Shown here: piece after piece, positions 6,477-16,100 of the stretch
How the letters are laid out: each line of letters opens with the position of its first letter
How positions within the stretch are numbered: the stretch's first letter is position 1
Source: an uncultured Pseudomonadales bacterium
GTDB lineage: Bacteria; Pseudomonadota; Gammaproteobacteria; Pseudomonadales; Cellvibrionaceae
Length of the DNA stretch: 64,000 nucleotides
Assembly (NCBI GenBank): GCA_947489425.1
Contig: CANLDL010000002.1
Location: 620,001 to 684,000 of the forward strand
Direction: 5' to 3'
Made by a program: the position numbers and the translations under genes
Notes under the pieces: generated by a model
Told to the model about the DNA's origin: nothing
Seen by the model: only the letters and a program-made list of their open reading frames with translations
The model's database searches: none

Positions 6477-7364
6477 ATGAGTCGCATTGGCTTTATTGGT
6501 TATGGAATAATGGGACAGCCAATGGCTGAGAATTTATTAGCAGCTGGCCATAGCCTCGTACTATCTAAACATTACAAGGTACCGCCAGCCAATCTGCTAG
6601 GTAAAAATACTACCGTTTGCAAAACACCTAAAGAGGTTGCGGAAGCCTCCGATTTTATTATTACAATGGTACCGGATACACCACAAGCAGAAGAGGTACT
6701 ACTGGGGGAGCAAGGTGTTATTCATGGTTTGTCATCAGGTAAAACAGTGATCGACATGAGTTCTATTTGCCCTATTGCAACCAAAGATATTGCTAAAGAA
6801 ATTAAGCAAGGTGGTGCCGAGTTTTTAGATGCACCAGTATCGGGTGGAGAGGTTGGTGCTAAAGCTGGTAGCCTGACTATTATGGTAGGTGGCTCCCAAT
6901 CTGCATTTGATAACGCACTTCCTTTATTTGAAATTATGGGTACCAATATTACTTTGGTTGGTGACAACAGCGCAGGCCAAACCTGTAAAGTTGCCAATCA
7001 AATTATTGTGGCACTTAATATCGAAGCAGTGAGCGAAGCATTATTATTTGCATCCAAAGCGGGTGCAAACCCAGCAAAGGTACGCGAGGCATTAATGGGT
7101 GGCTTTGCATCTTCAAAAGTTTTAGAGGTACACGGAGAGCGTATGGTGAAAGGGGCTTTTAACCCTGGTTTTAAAATCAAACTGCATCAAAAAGACTTAA
7201 ATTTAGCATTAAATGGGGCGCGCTCACTCAACATAAGCTTACCCAACACTGCCACAGCACAAGAATTATACAATTCATGCTCGGCACAGGGGGGAGACGA
7301 ATGGGATCACTCCGCAATGATTAAAGCACTAGAATCGATGGCCAATCACTCTATACGAAACTAG
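6477..7364 (+). CDS. glxR: 2-hydroxy-3-oxopropionate (tartronate semialdehyde) reductase
   Basis: This is an NAD(P)H-dependent enzyme of the beta-hydroxyacid dehydrogenase family, expected to reduce tartronate semialdehyde to D-glycerate. The start is ATG at 6477, eight bases after AAAAGG, rather than the GTG at 6468. Visible features are the Rossmann start RIGFIGYGIMGQPMAENL, the substrate-binding DAPVSGGEVGAKAGSL motif, the GQTCKVANQI segment with the catalytic Lys (about residue 170) and a C-terminal KDLNLAL helix. The 295-residue length is normal. With the Hyi-type isomerase it forms a two-gene operon controlled by the divergent FCD regulator. The GarR name would be equally apt. Confidence 0.87.
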   Translation: MSRIGFIGYGIMGQPMAENLLAAGHSLVLSKHYKVPPANLLGKNTTVCKTPKEVAEASDFIITMVPDTPQAEEVLLGEQGVIHGLSSGKTVIDMSSICPIATKDIAKEIKQGGAEFLDAPVSGGEVGAKAGSLTIMVGGSQSAFDNALPLFEIMGTNITLVGDNSAGQTCKVANQIIVALNIEAVSEALLFASKAGANPAKVREALMGGFASSKVLEVHGERMVKGAFNPGFKIKLHQKDLNLALNGARSLNISLPNTATAQELYNSCSAQGGDEWDHSAMIKALESMANHSIRN

Positions 7365-7381
7365 TTTCCGTAACTTATTAA

Positions 7382-7421
7382 AACATATCGACTTTATCTA
7401 TATTGATTCAGCCGATATGTT
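7382..7421 (+). terminator. stem-loop downstream of the reductase gene
   Basis: AACATATCG (7382-7390) pairs perfectly with CGATATGTT (7413-7421) around a 22-base loop, 17 bases after the stop. The following bases are AATCCTTT, so the T-tract is poor. It is a possible weak terminator or a 3'-end processing hairpin. The remaining 340 bases to the next gene show no further feature. Confidence 0.4.
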
Positions 7422-7759
7422 AATCCTTTAAAAATTGGTATAGCTACAGAACCACTTTACACTCTTAATCAGCAGCGACAATTCTTCCCCTGAAAAAGCT
7501 GAGCTATCTGACCCCAAACAACAATACTGTTAAATCGTAGCCACTCTCTCGCATACACTTTTATTGAGTTAATGTTAGTGAGTACATATGTATTTTATTA
7601 TTAATGATGAATTAAGTTAAACTAATCACCGCTTCTTTCAATAATCATCGCTAGAGTACCCAAGCAATCAGTAAATGACAAACGCTCATAAAACTGAGCA
7701 GTTAAGTATTAAGCTATACTCTAATAGCAACCATTAAAAATGTGAGATATTTCAATCTT

Positions 7760-8197
7760 ATGAAAAAAATATTCCTGACACTTGCCGTCTCAACACTCTT
7801 ATTGATCGTCACAGTGGCTTCTGCTAGGCAAGTAGGGCTATCTTGTGATGACATGTTAAAGGGTATAGTTAATTCTCATCTCTCCGAGCTTCGCGCTTTG
7901 GATGATGTAAGACAAGCAAGACCGGTATTTTCTAAAGCTGGCGCAATTCTTTCAGAAGTATCCACAGAGGCCTGCCCTGATCATTACGGAAGCCTTGCTG
8001 AGATAGCCTGCAGAGGTGGTAAGGTATTAATTGCAGAGTTGCAAGCAAGCCCACCTTACTGCTCTTGGTCTGGTTCCAGCCCAGCAAAAGTGAGTTTTCA
8101 CTATAATAAACAAGGAACATCCGCTGAGGTATTTACTAGATTACCCAAATCAATATTAAGCGACAATATTTTTTCTATATTTTTTGAGAATAAATAA
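7760..8197 (+). CDS. small exported hypothetical protein
   Basis: From ATG 7760 (preferred to the in-frame GTG at 7742) the protein has a standard Sec signal peptide: KK, a hydrophobic stretch LTLAVSTLLLIVTV, and cleavage after ASA at about residue 22. The mature part of about 120 residues has four Cys (LSCDDM, TEACPDH, IACRGG, PPYCSW), which suggests two disulfides in the periplasm. No family was recognised. The ribosome binding site is poor. The gene is isolated between two intergenic stretches. Confidence 0.65.
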   Translation: MKKIFLTLAVSTLLLIVTVASARQVGLSCDDMLKGIVNSHLSELRALDDVRQARPVFSKAGAILSEVSTEACPDHYGSLAEIACRGGKVLIAELQASPPYCSWSGSSPAKVSFHYNKQGTSAEVFTRLPKSILSDNIFSIFFENK

Positions 8198-8341
8198 ACA
8201 ATGCATAAAGCTGACACTTCGTTTACTAAAAGCTCCCAGAGATATTTAATTAACTCATCAGAACCACATCAACTATATTCGCTTTATATCTGTGCGTGAG
8301 GCCAACCCTGAGATAATACAATAGGTATTAAACGGTAATAC

Positions 8342-8812
8342 ATGAAAATAGAAGCTCTTAAAAATGGCGACCTTATTGTTTCAACTGGGACCAAACCTAT
8401 TTTTGTTATTTTAGGGATATTAGCCTTTCTCTTTTTATCCAAGGAAGCTTATCTATGGTTGCTGGTAAGTACAAATATACGAGGCGATAGATTAGTTGCC
8501 GTCTTAGTTCTTGTATTAGCCATTGCACTATTTTATAGGGCATTTTCACTGCGTAGCTATTTTATTTTTAGCGGTGAAAAAAAACAACTCACTTACAGCA
8601 GCCAGTATTTTTTCTCGAATAAAACAGGAGAAATTTCTATTGAACTGATCACAGAAGCTACCCTAGAGAATGGCGGCGACAATAACTCTAGAATCGTACT
8701 TGTTTGTAAAAATAGAAAAATTCCAATGACTGCCACAGTAACCAGCTTAGGACGACATGAATCTATAGCCGATGAGATTAATCAATGGCTGACAAAAAAT
8801 AAATCCACTTAG
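8342..8812 (+). CDS. hypothetical membrane protein, 156 aa
   Basis: Two hydrophobic helices (about residues 20-37 and 49-66) are followed by a soluble domain of about 85 residues, rich in beta strands (YFIFSGEKKQLTYSS, GEISIELITEATLENG, SRIVLVCKNRKIPMT). This layout resembles small PH-like or YdbT-like membrane proteins that sense or stabilise the envelope, but I cannot assign a family. The ATG has no strong ribosome binding site. The gene is convergent with the DsbA-domain gene. Confidence 0.6.
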   Translation: MKIEALKNGDLIVSTGTKPIFVILGILAFLFLSKEAYLWLLVSTNIRGDRLVAVLVLVLAIALFYRAFSLRSYFIFSGEKKQLTYSSQYFFSNKTGEISIELITEATLENGGDNNSRIVLVCKNRKIPMTATVTSLGRHESIADEINQWLTKNKST

Positions 8813-8870
8813 GCTCAAAGAGTATTTTATCTAAATTTGTAATAGATAGCCTAACTCTGCATTGAGTCAA

Positions 8871-10151
8871 TTAAACAGACGCTATAAGCTCCTTCTCAAT
8901 CAACACTAACCTATCTTGCCCCCAAACAACAAAATCACCCAATTTAAAAACAGGTACGCCCCAATAGCCTAGCGCAAGCATTTCTTCTACATTTGCTTGC
9001 ACCTCTTGCTGCCATGCTTGATTAGCCAATAATGGGCTTGCCACAGACCAATCCAACCCACAACGCTCGACAATCAACTTTAAACCTACATCAGTATCTG
9101 CTCTTATGCCTTCTGCATTTACGGCTTTTGCAAAGCTTACCAAATACTCAACAAGCTTATTATTCTCCCGTGCATATTCGAGCAATGCATAGCACCCCTC
9201 AACAGCTGGCCCCAGCGGATCTGCAACAAAACCATAATCAATACCTAATTTTTCTGCCTCGCGCTTTGCATCTAGAAATATGGCCATCTTTTTCATCTCA
9301 GGCACATTCATATTACGCATCATCATTGGCAATACCGGCTTAATAGTCAGCGGGATTTGATAGTGCGATGCCAATTGATGCACTCGCATTAAACCTAAAT
9401 AAGAATACGGGCTACGTGCAGACCAAAAGACCTCCAGGGTTTTTCCTGCTAAAAATTCCTTTTTTAATTGGCCATAACAAAAAGGGAAATAAGTACGATT
9501 AAAATATACAACATTGTCTGCTTGATCCCCAAGTTCCAAACTCATTAAACGTTTTTCTAGGTGATCGAGACGATCGATACCCCAGTACCACTCGCCCTCA
9601 TAAAATATACTAGCCGACAGGTAATGCCCTAGCGACTGTAGGCGATGCTGATTTTCTAGAAGTTGCGATTGACATTGTGATAATTCTTGAGTGCTATCTA
9701 TGTTTTGATGATGCCAAAGCTTATACAAAATTTCTTTAGCACGCTCCAAATAATCAGCACCCTTTTCTGCTTCTAATAAATTTATCGTTGCTTTATTTAT
9801 CGCATCGACAGATGGAGGGTTCTCACTATTAATAGAATTTAACTTGTATAAGTCAGCGAGACGATTCACATCCAGCATTGCATTCGCCAGCCATTTTTCT
9901 GGCTCTAAATACATCTCCTCCTGTAAATTCAATACGGTCTTAAAGGAGGCCTCTACTTTAAATCGGCCCAAAAACTCTTTAAGCACTTGCACCAACAAAT
10001 AACTATAAGGGTCATCGGCACGAATGAATATCTCCAGCCGATGAGGTTGATTTGTAAGCCTTCGCTTAAGCGCCCATAAAGCTCTTTTTGATGACTTCAC
10101 AAAATGGCTCGAATAACATCGAGCGAAGTAGGGCATAATTATTTTTTTCAT
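8871..10151 (-). CDS. tandem DsbA-like / 2-hydroxychromene-2-carboxylate isomerase-type protein
   Basis: The 426-residue protein holds two thioredoxin-fold DsbA-type units. The first (about 40-195) begins LEIFIRADDPYSYLLV. The second (about 232-425) begins LEVFWSARSPYSYLGL and has the full kappa-class GST/HCCA-isomerase pattern, including a Ser in the active-site turn instead of CxxC and the late cis-Pro segment GYWGVPVFKLGD. Such enzymes use glutathione in isomerase reactions; the substrate here is unknown. There is no signal peptide, so it is likely cytosolic. Its ATG follows the stop codon of the upstream gene with no gap (TAAATG), indicating translational coupling. Confidence 0.8.
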   Translation of the reverse strand: MKKIIMPYFARCYSSHFVKSSKRALWALKRRLTNQPHRLEIFIRADDPYSYLLVQVLKEFLGRFKVEASFKTVLNLQEEMYLEPEKWLANAMLDVNRLADLYKLNSINSENPPSVDAINKATINLLEAEKGADYLERAKEILYKLWHHQNIDSTQELSQCQSQLLENQHRLQSLGHYLSASIFYEGEWYWGIDRLDHLEKRLMSLELGDQADNVVYFNRTYFPFCYGQLKKEFLAGKTLEVFWSARSPYSYLGLMRVHQLASHYQIPLTIKPVLPMMMRNMNVPEMKKMAIFLDAKREAEKLGIDYGFVADPLGPAVEGCYALLEYARENNKLVEYLVSFAKAVNAEGIRADTDVGLKLIVERCGLDWSVASPLLANQAWQQEVQANVEEMLALGYWGVPVFKLGDFVVWGQDRLVLIEKELIASV

Positions 10152-10979
10152 TTAATCAAGTTTAACTCTAGTAGTAAAATTTTCAGTATTGAATACCACC
10201 CGGGCTTCATCCGTAGGGGTTAGCTCATTCCAAACATCGCTAACCGCCAATGCCTTACCTATCAAATGAATAATGCTATCGTTTTTTGGTCGTTTAACCG
10301 CCTCATCACGCGCTATAAAAATAAGAGAGACCGCAACTTCTATAGGTTTATCCGCATCTATTTTTTTAAATATAAGGCTAAATTCATTATCGCCTAACAC
10401 TAAATCGTGGGCCTGAACTGTTTGATAAAAAGGCTCAATATCATGGGTGGTTTTACCATTAACGATTAAATCAAAGGTAGCAACATTACCCATAGAAAAA
10501 TATAACGCATAGACATTTTTCATTTTACCCAATTCTACTAGCTGAGTGGGCGATGGATGAGTATCGTGTGGCTCGACCTGAAAGCCCTGGTCGGTGCTTA
10601 CAAAAGAGTAATTCCAATCACTCCACCCGTTTTCTGAGTTCTTATATATCGCTTGCCTAGACCATTTATAGATTCCGTCTTTAAGCGTAAAGATCTCATC
10701 CTTATGTTCTAACACCTCCGAGTCATTTATATAGTGATCAATAAACCACTGAGCATATTCGGCCCGAAGTGCTGTTTTGTCAGTATCGGGAGTTTTATGC
10801 AGATATATCTCAGAAGCGATATAGTGATCCGAGTATATCTCCTCAATTACCTTGCGACTGCCTTCGCTTGCAGCTGACTCCAACCCCTTAATAAAGCGCT
10901 TAAATTCGGCCTCTGTCGGTTGACCTGCATACCCCGTTAGTGAAGCCATTAACACTCCTAGTAGCGCTAAAATTCGCAT
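10152..10979 (-). CDS. exported hypothetical protein coupled to the DsbA-like gene
   Basis: ATG at 10979 is preferred over the GTG at 10985 because AGGTGA lies just upstream of it. The protein starts with a short signal peptide (MRILALLGVLMASLTGYAG, cleaved near residue 20). About 255 periplasmic residues follow, with no Cys pair and no motif I recognise. The N-terminal part (EFKRFIKGLESAASEG, WFIDHYINDSEV, YKWSRQAIYK) resembles SnoaL/NTF2-like layouts only loosely. It forms a two-gene operon with the tandem DsbA-like gene, so the two may act on the same compound or stress. The function is unknown. Confidence 0.65.
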   Translation of the reverse strand: MRILALLGVLMASLTGYAGQPTEAEFKRFIKGLESAASEGSRKVIEEIYSDHYIASEIYLHKTPDTDKTALRAEYAQWFIDHYINDSEVLEHKDEIFTLKDGIYKWSRQAIYKNSENGWSDWNYSFVSTDQGFQVEPHDTHPSPTQLVELGKMKNVYALYFSMGNVATFDLIVNGKTTHDIEPFYQTVQAHDLVLGDNEFSLIFKKIDADKPIEVAVSLIFIARDEAVKRPKNDSIIHLIGKALAVSDVWNELTPTDEARVVFNTENFTTRVKLD

Positions 10980-11095
10980 ATTCACCTTTGTATTATCAAA
11001 TACAGTAAATTAATGTAAATACAGTCGCAGGTAAAGATAATCACACTTCTCAAAGCCCTTGTATTATCATTGTAATCAAACCACAAAAATAAAAG

Positions 11096-11111
11096 TTGAC
11101 CAGTCAGTCAA
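11096..11111. promoter_or_regulatory. operator 1 of the TetR regulator, overlapping its -35 box
   Basis: TTGACCAGTCAGTCAA is a TTGAC/GTCAA inverted repeat. Its left arm TTGACC also serves as a -35 box, with TATTAT 17 bases downstream (11119-11124). The same arms and spacing recur at 11843 before the efflux operon. This is the arrangement expected for a regulator that represses itself and the adjacent pump. Confidence 0.75.
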
Positions 11112-11152
11112 TTATAATTATTATACTCCCAGATAAAACGAGAAGTACTAAA

Positions 11153-11770
11153 ATGGCAACAACAAAGACAAGAGATCGACTGGTTGAAGTCGCCATAGAG
11201 ATGATATGGAAAAACAGTTATAGCTCTGTCAGTGTGGATGACATTTGTAAAGCAGCAGATGTACGTAAAGGTAGCTTTTACCACTATTTTAAATCTAAAG
11301 CAGAGCTAGCCGTAGTTGCTATGGAGCAACATTATCAAAAGGCAAAAATAGAGTTCGATCATGTTTTTTCTCCAGCCAATACACCGCTAGAGCGCTTTGA
11401 GAAGTACATTGAACTCACTTTACGCACCCAAAAGCACGCTTTTGTAGATTATGGTCACGTGTGTGGCTGCCCCTTTGCCTCTATTGGTTCAGAGATGGCC
11501 AGCCAAGACGACCTTATTCGCGAAAAAGCTGATAAGGTTTTCCGCCGTCACCAACGCTATTATGAAAGCACCTTAAGGGATATGGTAGCCGAGGGTTTAC
11601 TACCCGAAGACACAGATGTTATGGCGAGGGCAGGTAATATATCTAGTTATATTTGCGGCCAAATGACCATAGCAAGAGTACAAAACTCGCTTGAGCCGCT
11701 AGAGCGAGATCTAAAAGTAGGTCTATTTAACCTGCTAGGGATAGATACCAAGTATCTAAAAGTAAGCTGA
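11153..11770 (+). CDS. TetR/AcrR-family regulator of the adjacent RND pump
   Basis: ATG 11153 is chosen because the longer frame begins inside the operator and -35 box. The 205-residue protein starts with a TetR helix-turn-helix (about residues 5-55: TRDRLVEVAIEM, then VDDICKAADVRKGSFYHYFKSK). A helical ligand domain follows with the CGCPFASIGSEMA segment seen in a common TetR subgroup. It lies 125 bases before the membrane-fusion gene. Matching palindromes precede both genes, so repression of both, relieved by a pump substrate, is the natural reading. The ligand is unknown. Confidence 0.9.
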   Translation: MATTKTRDRLVEVAIEMIWKNSYSSVSVDDICKAADVRKGSFYHYFKSKAELAVVAMEQHYQKAKIEFDHVFSPANTPLERFEKYIELTLRTQKHAFVDYGHVCGCPFASIGSEMASQDDLIREKADKVFRRHQRYYESTLRDMVAEGLLPEDTDVMARAGNISSYICGQMTIARVQNSLEPLERDLKVGLFNLLGIDTKYLKVS

Positions 11771-11842
11771 TCTAGCTAACTTAATATTATCGTAACTTTG
11801 TCAATATAAACTGCTGGGAGCAGTTATTTTTTCGATTGAAAG

Positions 11843-11858
11843 TTGACCAACTAGTCAA
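11843..11858. promoter_or_regulatory. operator 2, at the RND operon promoter
   Basis: TTGACCAACTAGTCAA shares 12 of 16 bases with the site at 11096, including both TTGAC/GTCAA arms. TTGACC can again act as a -35 box, with CATATA 17 bases downstream as a weak -10. This places the operator on the promoter core and supports moving the fusion-protein start downstream of it. Confidence 0.75.
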
Positions 11859-11895
11859 CTATAGCCATATACACAATATGCAACGGGATAAGGCA

Positions 11896-13083
11896 ATGCC
11901 ATCAGTGAAAAGTAACAGAAAAATAGTGATTAAAACTGCCGTGCTTATTGCACTAGCAATTGCTAGCACTGGCATTTACATCAATCAGCAACGTGCTGAT
12001 GCCGATACACCTGAAACCAAACCTCTTCAAGCAATGCCAGTAACTGCTAATGTCGTTAAGGCAGCTCCCATACAATTATGGAAAGAGTTTTCAGCACGCA
12101 TGGCAGCCGTAGATTTTGCAGAAATCCGTCCACAAGTTAGCGGTAAAATTATCGAAGTTCGCTTCAATGATGGGGAAAGCGTTAGTAAAGGCGATATTTT
12201 ATTTGTTATTGACCCAAGGCCCTATGAAGCCGCAGTCAAGCAAGCAAAAGCTGAGCTAAATGCTGCAGAAAATGACGCCAGACATACCCAAAAAGAGTTT
12301 CAGCGTGCAAAAGGCCTAATTAAAACACAGTCTATTTCTGCACGTATTTATGATGAACGTGAAAATGCTGCCATTATTGCTCAGACAAGCGTTGAAGCCG
12401 CAAAAGCTCGTCTAATCCGCGCACAGATTGATGTCGACCATGCATTTGTCAAAGCCCCCTTTGCTGGTCGCATAAGTCGCGCCGAGATTACCACAGGTAA
12501 CGTAGTTGAATCAGGCCCTAATGCCCCACTACTGACATCTATTGTTTCAAGTGATGGCATTTATGCCGATTTTGACGTGGATGAGCAAACCTATTTAACC
12601 AATATACGCTCTGTTGTTAAAAGCCAAAAAAACGAAAAGAAGATTCCAGTAAAACTCTCATTAGGTCGCGGTAAATACTTTTATGAAGGTTTTATTCATA
12701 GCTTTGACAACCGCATTAATACCGCCTCTGGCACTATCCGTGCACGCGCCTACTTTAGCAATGAAGACAGCGCCTTGTTACCTGGCATGTTTGGTCAATT
12801 ACAATTAGGTAGTGCCATCAGGCAAGAACATATCCTAGTAGACGAAAAAGCCATAGGTACCAATCAAGACCGTAAATTCGTTTATATTGTTGATGACAAC
12901 AGCAAAGTGGCATACCGCGAGGTGACTTTAGGTGAAAACCTACATGGAAAGCGGATTATTACTAAGGGATTAAAAGATGGCGACACAGTCATTACCGAAG
13001 GTTTAATACGTATGCGCCCAGGCCTACTTGTTAAGCCAACTGTTGCGCAAAGCGATAATCTTAAAGTGACCCAAACACAATAA
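11896..13083 (+). CDS. RND efflux periplasmic adaptor (membrane fusion) protein
   Basis: This is an AcrA/MexA-type adaptor that links the inner-membrane pump to the outer-membrane channel. The start at 11896 is preferred (ATAAGG just upstream); earlier in-frame starts fall in the operator. The N-terminus has a basic stretch and one hydrophobic anchor (IVIKTAVLIALAIAS) without a lipobox. It is followed by the barrel-sandwich halves (FAEIRPQVSGKIIEVRFNDG and FVKAPFAGRISRAEI) flanking a coiled-coil hairpin (about 105-170), then beta-barrel and membrane-proximal domains. The 395-residue length is typical. It is the first gene of a three-gene operon with pump and channel. Confidence 0.93.
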   Translation: MPSVKSNRKIVIKTAVLIALAIASTGIYINQQRADADTPETKPLQAMPVTANVVKAAPIQLWKEFSARMAAVDFAEIRPQVSGKIIEVRFNDGESVSKGDILFVIDPRPYEAAVKQAKAELNAAENDARHTQKEFQRAKGLIKTQSISARIYDERENAAIIAQTSVEAAKARLIRAQIDVDHAFVKAPFAGRISRAEITTGNVVESGPNAPLLTSIVSSDGIYADFDVDEQTYLTNIRSVVKSQKNEKKIPVKLSLGRGKYFYEGFIHSFDNRINTASGTIRARAYFSNEDSALLPGMFGQLQLGSAIRQEHILVDEKAIGTNQDRKFVYIVDDNSKVAYREVTLGENLHGKRIITKGLKDGDTVITEGLIRMRPGLLVKPTVAQSDNLKVTQTQ

Positions 13084-13103
13084 ATTAACCCAAAAAAAGT
13101 CCT

Positions 13104-16100
13104 ATGAATATCTCTAATTATTTTATTGATAGACCTATCTTCGCGTCTGTACTATCCATTTTAGTTTTTATGGCAGGCGGTCTTGCAATGTTCTCATTAC
13201 CAATTGCAGAGTACCCCGAGGTGTCGCCCCCCTCTATTGTGGTTAGTGCACAATTTCCGGGTGCCAATCCTGCTGTGATTGCAGAAACAGTCGCAACACC
13301 TTTAGAGGAGCAAATTAACGGTACCGAGAACATGTTATACATGAACTCCCTTGCCAGTTCTGATGGGTCTATGCAGTTGCGTGCGACTTTTGCCATTGGC
13401 ACCGATCCAGATCTCGCGCAGCAATTAGTGCAAAACCGTGTATCTCAAGCACTACCTCGACTACCTGAGTTAACAAGGAATTTGGGCGTAACCGTTACCA
13501 AAAGCGCTCCCGATTTAACTATGGTCGTGCACTTACGCTCACCCAACAACACCTACGATATGCTCTACCTTCGCAACTACGCCACATTAAATGTACGCGA
13601 TGAACTCGCTAAAATTAATGGTGTGGGCCAAGCTCGCCTTTTTGGCTCTGGCGACTATGCCATGCGTATTTGGCTAAACCCAAATCGCGTTGCGGAGAGA
13701 GACCTCAACCCATCGGAAGTTGTTAACGCAATACGCAGGCAAAATGTTCAGGTAGCTGCTGGAGTTATTGGCGGCCCCCCTTACGGTAATGACGTAGAGC
13801 TACAGCTGCCAATTAATGTTAAAGGGCGGCTACAAAGTAAAGAAGAATTTGAAAATATAATTATTAAACGTGACGGCAATGGTGTTATTACGCGCCTATC
13901 TGATGTCGCCCGTGTCGAGCTAGACGCACAAACTTATGCCTTAAGATCAATGCTTAATAACCAGCAGGCAGTTGCCGTACCTATTTTTGCATCACCTGGG
14001 GCCAATGCATTAAATATTTCCAGAGACGTTCGCGCAACCATGAAACGCCTTAAGGAAACTATGCCGGAGGACGTAGATTTTTCCATTGTCTATGACCCTA
14101 CTGTATTTGTTAGAGACTCAATTAAAACTGTTGTTACCACATTGTTTGAAGCCGTTGCACTCGTTGTTCTTGTGGTGATTATTTTTCTACAAACATGGCG
14201 CGCATCTATTATTCCTTTATTGGCGGTTCCGGTTTCCATCGTTGGTACCTTTGCCTTCATGTCGCTGTTTGGCTTCTCGATTAATGTGCTCTCACTATTT
14301 GGCTTAATCTTAGCTATTGGTATTGTTGTCGACGATGCCATTGTTGTGGTGGAAAATGTTGAACGCAATGTGGAGCAAGGTAAGTCTCCACGCAATGCAA
14401 CGATTCAAGCAATGAAGGAAGTCACCGGGCCTATTATTGCCACCTCTCTTGTACTTGCAGGCGTGTTTATACCGATTGCATTTGTCAGTGGCTTAACTGG
14501 ACAATTTTATCAACAATTCGCACTAACCATTGCCATTGCTACGTTTATTTCGACCTTTAACTCACTAACCCTAAGCCCTGCCATGGCAGCACTTTTGCTG
14601 AAACCCAAGAGCGAGCAAAATGATTGGCTAAGTAAAGTTATGGACTTTTTGTTTGGCCGCTTTTTTGGTTTATTCAATCGTCTCTTTGCCAAAGGCCAAA
14701 ATGGCTACGCCAAAAAAGTCGGCGTGTTTACTCGCCGAAGAGCTATTATGATGGGGGCCTTTGCTATTCTTGTTGGCTTTACTGCTTACAGCTTTCAAAT
14801 TGTGCCCAAGGGTTTTGTGCCCGCACAAGACAAAGGCTATCTGGTTAGCTTTGCACAATTACCACCAGGGGCAACACTGGAACGCACTGAAGAAGTCATG
14901 AGAGAAATGGCTGACATCGCCCTACAACAAGATGGTGTTGCGGGTGCTGTGCAATTCCCTGGATTATCAATTAATGGCTTTGTTAATGCACCGGCATCGG
15001 GCATTGTATTTGTCACATTGGATGACTTTGACAAACGCACAACACCTGAGCGAAATGGTTTTGCTATTGCACAAGCTTTACAAGCGAAGTTTAACGAAAT
15101 AGATAAAGCATTTATTGCTATCTTCCCGGCACCACCTGTACGCGGTCTGGGTAATGTCGGTGGCTTTAAATTACAAATTCAGGACCGTACCGATCAAGGT
15201 TTTGAAGCGCTGGATAATGCTGTTAAAGAAGTGATGGCAAAAGCAAATGCCGACCCTATGCTGACTCGGGTTTTTTCTAATTACAATATTAGCTACCCAC
15301 AGTTATTTGCCGATGTCGATAGAACCAAAGCCGAGCAACTAGGTATTCCTATTGACGAATTGTTTCGTACCATGCAAATTTATTTGGGCTCTATGTACGT
15401 TAACGATTTCAACCAATTTGGCCGAACCTATCAAGTAATTGCACAAGCAGACAAAGCTTTTCGTGCAAAACCTTCGGATATTTCAGCACTACAAACACGT
15501 AGTCTAAATGGAGAAATGGTTCTATTAAGCTCTACTGTTAGTGTAGAAGAGAGTTTTGGACCAGAGATCGCCTCTCGATACAACGCCTATCGCTCAGCTG
15601 ACTTAAATGGCGACGCTGCCCCTGGTTTTTCTTCGGGTCAGGCGCAAAACGCAATCACCAAAATTTTAAAAGATACACTGCCACCAGGAATTGACTTTGA
15701 ATGGACCGAGCTTACTTACCAGCAAATCCTGGCAGGTGATACGGCTATTTTTATTTTCCCATTATGTTTATTTCTTGTGTTCTTAGTTTTAGCTGCACAA
15801 TATGAAAGCCTAACGCTACCCTTAGCCGTTATTCTGATTGTACCTATGGCAATTTTATCGGCGATGCTGGGTTTATATGTATCGGGAGAAAACAATAATA
15901 TATTTACGCAAATTGCTTTATTTGTACTGGCGGGTCTAGCCTCCAAGAATGCAATTTTAATTGTCGAGTTTGCGCGTGAATTAGAGCGCCAAGGGAAAGA
16001 TATTGTCACCGCAGCAATAGAGGCATCTCGCCTAAGATTACGCCCAATCTTAATGACCTCCATCGCGTTTATTATGGGTGTATTACCCTTAGTTGTCAGC

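Noticed and set aside
11836..11895. Longer N-terminus of the RND adaptor
   Set aside because: It would start in the operator/promoter at 11843 and adds residues not found in the family.
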